Assembly (NCBI GenBank): GCA_019217005.1
Contig: JAHBNG010000050.1
Span: 30,233-94,232 of the forward strand
Reading direction: 5' to 3'
DNA: 64,000 nucleotides
Source: Chloroflexi bacterium TSY
Lineage (GTDB): Bacteria > Chloroflexota > Anaerolineae > Caldilineales > Caldilineaceae
The number at the start of each line of letters is the position of its first letter. The stretch's first letter is position 1. Positions 36,498 to 43,716 of the stretch are shown here, in pieces. The notes beneath the pieces were generated by a model. It was not told the origin of the DNA. It was given only the letters and a program-made list of their open reading frames with translations, and did not search any database. The translations under genes and the position numbers were made by a program.

Positions 36498-37100
36498 TTA
36501 TCCCTTCTGGAAACGGTCCTAAACGTCGTTTACATCCCTTCGAGAGGCGCAGAACCGTCTCGTCTGCATCCGCTTCTTGATTGATCTGATGAATTCTATC
36601 AAAGATCGCATCGGTCTCTGGGATCTTTTTCACTGGTTGACTTTTTTTGACCCGGTTTGAGCCATAGCCTAACTCATTGAGCTTCAAGCGGATGGCCTCT
36701 TCGCCAGGCAATTCCTCATCTGTGTATCCTTTCTGCTCGATGAGCTGGGTACGCATTTCGGCGGCGGTTAGTCGAGTGTACAATTGGGGGGGTCGAAAGG
36801 TGGGATCGGTCTGGCTGAATTGATCGGCGATTTCAACCATATCGGCCAGTAAAGTGGGATATGGTCTTCGGCTTTGCGACCACGTCGGTGGCTTTGGTCG
36901 ACATAACAGAAGCCGCCTTCTAGTTCTTCCAGGGCTTTGGCTATCGTCGCCCGATTCCAGCCCAACTCTCGTTCTGCTTTCGTCGGACTCCCTTCGCATA
37001 TCGTTTTGACCGTTTGGGCCATGAAGTGCCTTCTTTCGTATCCACTTAACATGGCCTTCGTCTCTTTCAAGACTTCAACCATTTCTGGCGAGATTGTCAT
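36498..37100 (-). pseudogene. ISAzo13-family transposase fragment
   Basis: Starts MTISPEMVEVLKETKAMLSG and reads YERRHFMAQTVK, AERELGWNRATIAKALEELE, then in a second frame LADMVEIADQFSQTDPTFR and KKIPETDAIFDRIHQINQEAD, all matching the N-terminal half of ISAzo13/Rhodopirellula-type transposases. The shift sits at a GGG run (36856-36858) on the plus strand. The catalytic half is missing; the remnant ends at the family-E MITE. Confidence 0.8.
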
Positions 37101-37246
37101 TTTTGCTCCTTTTGGAGAGCTAGTTTAACACCTTCTCGCGTATATTTTATTTTTTGGATTGGCCTTACTCTATATATCGCAAGAAGCAGAGATTTGGTAA
37201 CACCCAATTTGGGTATCCAATGAGCTTTGTGATGTAGCCCCAATAC

Positions 37247-37284
37247 AACAACGGGATTCTATGGTGGCATAGAATCCCGTTGTT
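37247..37284. repeat. 17-bp perfect hairpin, 4-base loop
   Basis: AACAACGGGATTCTATG and its complement enclose GTGG. It lies downstream of the CoA-transferase gene and could end its transcript, although no T-run follows. Confidence 0.65.
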
Positions 37285-37337
37285 AGAGTTAGTATAACCT
37301 CGATGTCATTAAGTTAGTAGAGGAGTAGGCATTCTCT

Positions 37338-37472
37338 ATTACACGCAGTAGACATAATCCTGCACTTCTCAGTCAAAACAGACTCGAGCGGGCCAAATGG
37401 TCCGAGATTCTCTACTGCGTCTTTTTTCGCCATTTGAACGCTCTACCTCTGAGAAATCCTACTGCGTGTAAT
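37338..37472. repeat. inverted-repeat element, about 135 bp
   Basis: ATTACACGCAGTAG (37338-37351) and its exact complement (37459-37472) bound a non-coding segment. Outer GGCATT words partly extend the symmetry. Confidence 0.55.
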
Positions 37473-37717
37473 CTCTAATGCCGGATTGAGTCGAGTAGAA
37501 CCGCATTAGAGAATGCTCCTTCCACCCCTAATCGGTCTTAACTAAACGACATTGACTATAACCTATGTTCGGGTTATGGAGAGAGGCCAGATAGAAACCA
37601 GATTTTTTGGCTGCACAAGAGATTTCACAGGCAAATGTGAGCCAAATTTTGCCTAGATAGTCTCTCAAATGCATCAAAACCCTGGTTTCTTCTCAAACCC
37701 CGAATTCAGGTCTGAAT

Positions 37718-38890
37718 TCATCTTACGTGGAATTCCGCCTCAATCTCCTCATTATGCTCGCCAAGCAGAGGCGGATGTTGACGATAAGTCGGCGGCGTTT
37801 CCGACATGTGGATCGGATTGCCTATATTCCGAATAGGACCAAGCAGAGGATGATCGATGTCAACCACCATGCCGCGCGCGTGGATATGCTCATCTTCCAA
37901 GATCTCATCTGGATAATTGATGGGGCCCGCTGGAATCTGATTGGCTACGAATTGCTCGATCCAATAGTCGGCATCTTGCGTCATCAAAATCTCTTCCAAA
38001 AGGCTGATTAGTTCCGTGCGATTGGCATTCCGATCCGCATTGGTAGCAAAGCGGGGATCCTGCATGATGGTCTCGTGCACGCCCAGGACCTCACAAAAGC
38101 GTCTCCATCCGGCTTCGGTCCCCACAGCAATGATGATCTCTTTGTCTCTGGTTCGAATTGGCTGGTATGGCGTAATTGTGGGATGTTCGTTGCCAAGCTT
38201 TTTAGGCTTTTTGCCCGCATTCAAATAGCTTCCACCAATGTTGGCCAACCAGGTCAATTCAGCATCGACCAACGCAACATCGATGAATTGTCCTTTGCCG
38301 GAACCGCCATCCGCTTTGTCACGCGCATAGAGTGCATTGGTGATGCCTATCGTAGTGTATAGTCCCGCCGTAATGTCCGAAATGGGCGTTGGGAACCGGA
38401 TCGGTCCATCGTCTGGACCGCCCGTGATGGCCATCAACCCTGTCTCTCCCTGGGCAATCAAATCATATCCACCACGATTGGCTTTGGGGCCACTGTGACC
38501 ATAGCCACTAAAGGCTGCATAGATCAACCGAGGGTTGACGCTTCGCAAGTAATCAGGATCAAGTTGATAGCGTTTCAATGAATCAATCCGTGGATTATTG
38601 GTGATAAAAACGTCCGCCGTGGCAAGCAACTGATGGAGCTTCTGCAGATCATCAGGGTTCTTGATGTCGAGTGCCACGCTGCGTTTATTGCGATTCACAG
38701 ATAGATAGTAGGCGCTTTCACCGTCAACAAAAGGCGGTCCCCATTTACGGGCTTGATCACCAGATCCGATCCGTTCAATCTTGATAACATCTGCTCCCAT
38801 ATCGCCCAACATCATCGCACAATATGGACCAGCCAATGCCTCAGTCATATCGATGACCCGGATGCCATCGAGCGGTTGTTTGTTTGCCAT
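37718..38890 (-). CDS. CoA-transferase family III (CaiB/BaiF)
   Basis: A 390-residue family III CoA transferase, which moves CoA between acyl groups through an aspartyl-CoA intermediate. The N-terminal LDGIRVIDMTEALAGPYCAMMLGDMGADVIKIE is diagnostic. The likely catalytic Asp is in GGYDLIAQGETGLMAITG. The C-terminal part has DPRFATNADRNANR and the usual end HMSETPPTYRQHPPLLGEH. The ATG at 38890 has GGGAG about 6 bases upstream. The substrate cannot be read from sequence. The gene stands alone downstream of the arsO-like gene. Confidence 0.9.
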   Translation of the reverse strand: MANKQPLDGIRVIDMTEALAGPYCAMMLGDMGADVIKIERIGSGDQARKWGPPFVDGESAYYLSVNRNKRSVALDIKNPDDLQKLHQLLATADVFITNNPRIDSLKRYQLDPDYLRSVNPRLIYAAFSGYGHSGPKANRGGYDLIAQGETGLMAITGGPDDGPIRFPTPISDITAGLYTTIGITNALYARDKADGGSGKGQFIDVALVDAELTWLANIGGSYLNAGKKPKKLGNEHPTITPYQPIRTRDKEIIIAVGTEAGWRRFCEVLGVHETIMQDPRFATNADRNANRTELISLLEEILMTQDADYWIEQFVANQIPAGPINYPDEILEDEHIHARGMVVDIDHPLLGPIRNIGNPIHMSETPPTYRQHPPLLGEHNEEIEAEFHVR

Positions 38891-39105
38891 CACTTACTCC
38901 CGGGGTGTCGTTCAAAGGTTCTATAAGAGATAGAAAGTAGGACGCATTCTTGCTCCTAAATTTAAATGCATCCGGGGAATATAGGCAAATTGGCGTCAGT
39001 CATTGCTTCGGCCAAATGGCGAAGGTTTTCCGTTCGTGACGCTGAACAAACAGGCTGTTTGTTCTACAATTGGTCGGAACGATAGAACAATGGCAACAGG
39101 TCAAA

Positions 39106-40608
39106 TTACCCAGAACAGCATCCTCCAAGCTTTTCTCTTACTGCTTCCGCTACACCGACATCGCCTGCTTCTGCAATTTCAAGTACTTCACTGACTGTTC
39201 CGCAACAGGCTCCATTGACAGATTCCTGTTTTGTCTCGGCTACAACTGTTTCGGCCACGATCGGCGCAGCTACAACCGGTTCAGCTATCACTACCTTCGG
39301 CTCAATCTTGCTTGGTGTCCCACAGCAGGTAGAACCTTGCAGCTCATTTTGGTCTGCGACACCAACGCCACAGACACCGGTCTCTGGAAGGTTAAGCTGT
39401 ACCTCGGCCGCGGCTTCCCAATCACCGGCAAGCGCCGCCACAACCGAACGGACCTGTTCATATCCAGTCGCCAGCAGAAAGGTCGGTGCCCGCCCATAGC
39501 TCTTCATGCCAACGACGTAAAAATCCTTTTCTGGATGGCGTAGCTCTGCCTCACCATGAGGAGGAACAGTTCCACAACTGTGAAGATTCGGGTCGATTAG
39601 GGGTGCCAACGCTGGTGGGCTCTCGACGCTCGGGTCAATTGACAGACGCAGTTCGCTCGACAATCTGAAGTCAGGTCGCACACCAGTTGCGGCGATGATT
39701 TCATCTGCATTGATCTGCATTTCTCCATTCAATCCGCCACCGATCAGGTGTATACCCGTGCCATTGGCTTCAATGGTGTGGAGATAGAATGGCGTTACAA
39801 CTTGGATGGCACCGCTTTCCACCATTTTACGGATACGCACGCCCAATAGACCACGTCCGGGCAAAGCATCATTGTCCTCACCACCATATGCATCATCGAC
39901 CTGATGCTTGCGCAAGATCCAGATAATTGAGGTTCTCGGATGAGTCTTGTGTAGATCACACAATTCCAGAATCGCGTTGATGGCGGAATGTCCCCCTCCA
40001 ATGACGGCAACGGTTTTGTTGGCATATCGCTCTGTATGTTGTCCAAGCACATCTGGAATGCCGTAGAAAATCCTATCGTCGTTCTCTGCTTCACCAATTG
40101 CGGGCAATCCATCGGATCCAATTGGATTTGGCGAAGCCCAAGTGCCTGATGCATCAATCACAGCTTTGGCCAAAAAGCGTTGCTGTTTGCCGTCCAGCTC
40201 CACCTGTAAGACGAAAGGGGTGTTCTCACGACCTGCATCCTTCATCTTATCGATGCGGCGTCGAGTAATGGCAGTCACGCGCGCGTTTAAATGAATGGAT
40301 GAGTGCAGTTGAGGTGTGGCAGCTAACGGTTCGAGATACTGTTCCACAAGTTCGCCGCCAGTTGGTAGCTCGCGCGCAGGTGGTGATTGCCAACCATTTT
40401 GTTCCAACAAAGTAACAGATGCCTTATCAATGTTAAACGCCCAAGGCGAAAACATGGGAACGTGAGCCCAGGTGCGGATGTTGCCGCCAACCTGAGGTGT
40501 TGCTTCAAAGACAATGGGCACTTCGCCCCGTTGGACAAGATGTGCAGCGGCAGCCAACCCGACTGGACCTGCACCAATTACTGCGACTGGATAATCATTT
40601 TTGTTCAT
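39106..40608 (-). CDS. arsO: ArsO-like flavin-dependent monooxygenase with Cys-pair tail
   Basis: A 500-residue flavoprotein. The FAD site is VIGAGPVGLAAAAHL at the N terminus; AHVPMFSPWAFNID matches ArsO proteins of arsenic operons; a second nucleotide site is VIGGGHSAINAILEL. The reductase body ends around residue 410 with YVVGMKSYGRAPTFLLATGYEQVRSV. A tail of about 80 residues follows with three vicinal Cys pairs (STCCG, GACCG, GGCCSG) that could bind As(III). AGGAG precedes the ATG. An ArsR-type box lies 22-40 bases upstream. ArsO is implicated in arsenic resistance; the exact substrate here is unknown. Confidence 0.82.
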   Translation of the reverse strand: MNKNDYPVAVIGAGPVGLAAAAHLVQRGEVPIVFEATPQVGGNIRTWAHVPMFSPWAFNIDKASVTLLEQNGWQSPPARELPTGGELVEQYLEPLAATPQLHSSIHLNARVTAITRRRIDKMKDAGRENTPFVLQVELDGKQQRFLAKAVIDASGTWASPNPIGSDGLPAIGEAENDDRIFYGIPDVLGQHTERYANKTVAVIGGGHSAINAILELCDLHKTHPRTSIIWILRKHQVDDAYGGEDNDALPGRGLLGVRIRKMVESGAIQVVTPFYLHTIEANGTGIHLIGGGLNGEMQINADEIIAATGVRPDFRLSSELRLSIDPSVESPPALAPLIDPNLHSCGTVPPHGEAELRHPEKDFYVVGMKSYGRAPTFLLATGYEQVRSVVAALAGDWEAAAEVQLNLPETGVCGVGVADQNELQGSTCCGTPSKIEPKVVIAEPVVAAPIVAETVVAETKQESVNGACCGTVSEVLEIAEAGDVGVAEAVREKLGGCCSG

Positions 40609-40629
40609 AAATTTCTCCTGAAAATAATA

Positions 40630-40648
40630 TATCGATAAATATCAATAT
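40630..40648 (-). promoter_or_regulatory. ArsR-type operator upstream of the arsO-like gene
   Basis: TATCGATAAATATCAATAT shares 17 of 19 bases with the site upstream of arsR (41172-41190). The dyad ATCxx...ATATCAATAT fits operators of the ArsR/SmtB family. Confidence 0.6.
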
Positions 40649-40726
40649 ATAAGGGTAAAAAAATTAGATTTGGCTAGATCTGATAAAAGTGAAGTTTTGC
40701 TCTACTTTATTCAGACGATATCGGGT

Positions 40727-40810
40727 GTGTGTCCCAAAGGGTGTAAATTCATCCGATTCTCTGACTAATTGGCGTCCATTTACACCCTTTGTGGTATACA
40801 CTCCAATATC
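40727..40810. repeat. MITE family C, copy 1
   Basis: An 84-bp element with imperfect terminal repeats of about 30 bp (GTGTCCCAAAGGGTGTAAAT; ATTTACACCCTTTGTGG) and an internal CCGATTCTCTGACT shared with the copy at 48695. It lies between arsR and the arsO-like gene. Confidence 0.8.
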
Positions 40811-40830
40811 AGACATTCATCTCAGCCAAG

Positions 40831-41160
40831 TTATTCTTTTATCGGTTCAAGCGGAATCACATCATCGGCAAAGTTGGAAGCGAAATCTGGTGCAAAATTG
40901 CGCATCAAAAGCCCGCAACAGACCGTCAACTGTTCTTGATTCAAGGTGTAAAAACGTTGGCGACCTTCCTGCCGGATATTCACAAGACCGGCCTCCTCCA
41001 ACAGCTTCAGATGATGACTCACCGTTGGTTGGCGCACCTTGCCGTCTAGCGCATCAACAACATCATTGACGCTGAGCCAAACACAGCAGAGGTGCTTCAT
41101 GATTTGCTGACGTGTGTTATCAGCTAAAGCTCGAGCAAAAAGAACAGAATCAGGTTGCAT
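40831..41160 (-). CDS. arsR: ArsR-family metalloregulator
   Basis: A 109-residue ArsR/SmtB repressor. The winged helix includes VNDVVDALDGKVRQPTVSHHLKLLEEAGLV and RQEGRQRFYTLN. The vicinal Cys pair in MKHLCCVWL is at the position of the As(III) site in classical ArsR, and a second pair lies in LTVCCGLLMRN. The start at MQPDSVLFARALADNTR is preferred to the longer frame. It probably represses itself and the arsO-like gene through the two matching boxes and releases them on metalloid binding. Confidence 0.88.
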   Translation of the reverse strand: MQPDSVLFARALADNTRQQIMKHLCCVWLSVNDVVDALDGKVRQPTVSHHLKLLEEAGLVNIRQEGRQRFYTLNQEQLTVCCGLLMRNFAPDFASNFADDVIPLEPIKE

Positions 41161-41171
41161 ATTTGTGATTG

Positions 41172-41190
41172 TATCGAAGAATATCAATAT
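41172..41190 (-). promoter_or_regulatory. ArsR-type operator upstream of arsR
   Basis: TATCGAAGAATATCAATAT, 12-30 bases before the arsR start, nearly identical to the box upstream of the arsO-like gene. Confidence 0.6.
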
Positions 41191-41302
41191 TATAAGGAAG
41201 GAAGATACCATTTCCCTTTCCAGCAGGATTTTATGCCAGAAACTCCATACAAAAAGTGTTCATTTCTTGTTGTGGAATGTTTAAAGGAGATCGTTACCGT
41301 TC

Positions 41303-43471
41303 TCACTGCGTGAAGATTTCTTCAACTGATGAGGGAATTGTCTGCCCACTTGAATTCGTCAATGGCTGCTCAGGTGGTGGCAAGAAGAAGAGAACAGTGA
41401 TAATGAGCAAAGAAACTGAAACCAACGGCCAATAGAGCAATTTTGGAATTAGATTGTCCCGATATTTGATGAATGTAAGTTTAACATCAGAGTAATAGAG
41501 AATCGAGTTGACTGACACGATCAGAATCACCACGTAGAGAAGGATGTAACCATATTCCAAATAAACAACCTGCGCAGCTTCCAATTCTCCTCGCAAGCCG
41601 ACCTGGGAAACTGCGACCACAAAGAAAAGCGATGCAGCATAGGTCAAAACATTGAATGCGTTCTCCACGTGAATAATAAGGACAGCAAACATTAATGATG
41701 CAACAACCAAGATGGTGACAGTATAGGCAACGATTGGCGACAGCAGGAGACGCCGGATAATCACATTATAGTATAGATCGGGCGTAAAGTTGCGTGTAAT
41801 ATCCTCTTCACTGCCAAATACAGCGTTGTATTTATCTTGACGATAGCTAAAGTACGTGCGTACGCTCTCCCAATTTTCCAAGACGAGCACGTCGACCAAT
41901 CCTGGCAGTTGTCGGGGAGCCACAAACGAATAGCTATCCAGGTCGGGCACCAATACCACACGATCATCTAGCGCTTCAGGCCAAATTTGAACTTGAACCG
42001 TTGCTTCGTCTAACGGAAATTTATTCACGCTCGGCTCTTGACGCAGGGAAGAGCGGAAGTGCCAGCCAATGATCTCAGTATCGCCTTTCTGCGTTCGATA
42101 GACCTCTTTAACTTTTCCGGCTTGAGGATCAACAGCATCTGTTAGCAGAAAACCCTTCTGGATATCTGCCGGTGCATCGATTGGGTATTTTTGCCAAATG
42201 TATCCACTGACCACATTTTCATTTGCGCCGCTGCTAAACCCAATCGTCTCAAGCATTATTCCGGTTGGCACGCGTAACGGTGTCGGGAGATCTCGAGCTT
42301 CAAATGCAGCATCCACCTGAGACAATTCAGCTTCCACAATTGCATCGCTCAACAAGACAGTCTGGTTTGGATCTTGCGGTGGATATTGAGTTTCAAGATA
42401 CCAGATGAAGATGATGGTAATCAGACACAACCCCGCAAAAGTGATTGAAATACGCCAGAGACTCTGTTCGGTTCCCAAATCCACACGGAAGATCAGTCCC
42501 GCCAGCGCTGTGATCGAGACAATCAGTGCCACCGCCAAAAATATCAGATCGCGGACAAAGATATGGGGCCTCTCTTGCCCAACAAAACGGTCAAAGACGA
42601 ACCCAACTGACCAGTTTGACAAAGGGATAAATCGATGAATGATCCAAGAAGGATCCTTGGTTGCCGGATCAACGTTGAGTCTCTCCAACGGTTCGCCACT
42701 ACGTGCTCGCTCGCTAATTAAACGCAACATCTCTCTGTCTCGCTCATTGTCGCGCTCGTTTGCAACATCTGAACTCAAACGATCCGTAAATTCGGGATCT
42801 GGATGGGTAATATATCGTCCCTCTTCGGAGAGGAGATAGCTAAAATAACCTCCTTCCGCTTTCACTGAGTTGAGGAATTCGACCAGCGTGTCAATTGAAT
42901 GTTTCACATAAACGACGCCTGCGGGTTTAACGCTTCCCTCGGTCTCGTGAAAAAAAGGAACCACATAGGCGACTACTTCTGTCTGGCGATTCTCGTCAAA
43001 AACGGAGTCAACCCAGAGCCCTTCCTCTGCAGACAGAGCGTTTGTATAGAGTTCGCTTGCTCGATAATCTTCCGGCAACCACGTAAGTTCGAAATCTCCC
43101 GATACGTTTTTACTCAAGTCCGGTGCATAGTGGCTCACACGATTTAGATAGACATTCGGTTCAAAGACGACGGCTAAACCAAATATTCGTTCAAACCGCT
43201 GGACCTCTTCTTCCATACGTACCTGTACGTCATAATAAGGCAACGTACCATTGCTTAAATCATTTGCAAGTCGATCCCCCAAAAGCTTCAGACGAGCAAG
43301 CTCTTCGCGGATCAAGAAGGCGGCTCGATCGGCATCATTGAGCGCGATTTGGAGCGACTCACTTGTCCGACTCGTAATCTTTTGGTAGGTGTTGTATGCC
43401 AGAATACTCGTTGCAGTGACACTAAACAGACAAATAAAAATCAAAATTGTTAAAATAATTTTGCGTCGCAT
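41303..43471 (-). CDS. membrane receptor: dCache domain fused to a pLGIC-like channel module
   Basis: A 722-residue protein with seven predicted membrane segments. After TM1 (5-25) comes an extracytoplasmic dCache-like sensor (about 30-300), then TM2 (308-328) and TM3 (340-360). A second extracytoplasmic beta-rich domain (about 395-570) has the pLGIC-type signature NKFPLDEATVQVQI (483-496; compare FPFD-Q in Cys-loop receptors) and TPDLYYNVIIRRLL before four closely packed TM segments (576-600, 606-628, 636-660, 678-698) that match M1-M4. This suggests a ligand-gated ion channel with an extra sensor domain. It lacks kinase and methyl-accepting domains. The neighbour upstream encodes two periplasmic binding domains that may deliver ligand. 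Confidence 0.7.
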   Translation of the reverse strand: MRRKIILTILIFICLFSVTATSILAYNTYQKITSRTSESLQIALNDADRAAFLIREELARLKLLGDRLANDLSNGTLPYYDVQVRMEEEVQRFERIFGLAVVFEPNVYLNRVSHYAPDLSKNVSGDFELTWLPEDYRASELYTNALSAEEGLWVDSVFDENRQTEVVAYVVPFFHETEGSVKPAGVVYVKHSIDTLVEFLNSVKAEGGYFSYLLSEEGRYITHPDPEFTDRLSSDVANERDNERDREMLRLISERARSGEPLERLNVDPATKDPSWIIHRFIPLSNWSVGFVFDRFVGQERPHIFVRDLIFLAVALIVSITALAGLIFRVDLGTEQSLWRISITFAGLCLITIIFIWYLETQYPPQDPNQTVLLSDAIVEAELSQVDAAFEARDLPTPLRVPTGIMLETIGFSSGANENVVSGYIWQKYPIDAPADIQKGFLLTDAVDPQAGKVKEVYRTQKGDTEIIGWHFRSSLRQEPSVNKFPLDEATVQVQIWPEALDDRVVLVPDLDSYSFVAPRQLPGLVDVLVLENWESVRTYFSYRQDKYNAVFGSEEDITRNFTPDLYYNVIIRRLLLSPIVAYTVTILVVASLMFAVLIIHVENAFNVLTYAASLFFVVAVSQVGLRGELEAAQVVYLEYGYILLYVVILIVSVNSILYYSDVKLTFIKYRDNLIPKLLYWPLVSVSLLIITVLFFLPPPEQPLTNSSGQTIPSSVEEIFTQ

Positions 43472-43502
43472 AAGCTCTTATGTATACTACACTCTTTCTC
43501 AA

Positions 43503-43583
43503 TACTGCGGTTGTGATGAAAACATGGTTTTTCTTTTCACCCTACCAGATAAAGCAAAACTATGTTTTCATACAGAGCTCAGT
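43503..43583. repeat. MITE family D, copy 1
   Basis: About 81 bp. The left end TACTGCGGTTGTGATGAAAA and right end AACTATGTTTTCATACAGAG form imperfect inverted repeats. A second, interrupted copy spans 59563-62642. Confidence 0.75.
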
Positions 43584-43671
43584 TTAGAACCTATCCGAAA
43601 AGTGGTTGTGAGTCCGACCAGCTTCTCGAGCGAGAATGTATCGTCACAGAACTTTTCGGATAAGCACTTAG
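43584..43671. repeat. MITE family A, copy 4
   Basis: TTAG at both ends; arms AACCTATCCGAAAAGTGG and ACTTTTCGGATAAGCAC. It abuts MITE D copy 1 between the two sensor genes. Confidence 0.88.
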
Positions 43672-43716
43672 ATGAAGATAAATCCGACTGCTTTACGCGA
43701 TTGAAAGTCGACAAGC

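Larger units (their letters stand above)
37101..37717. other. intergenic region with two inverted-repeat structures
   Basis: A 17-bp perfect hairpin with 4-base loop (37247-37284) and a second inverted repeat ATTACACGCAGTAG/CTACTGCGTGTAAT (37338-37472) with GGCATT on its outer side. No gene seen. Confidence 0.55.

Noticed and set aside
39070..39543. 157-aa plus-strand frame with Cys and aromatic residues
   Set aside because: Antisense to the Cys-rich tail of the arsO-like gene, with no ribosome-binding site.
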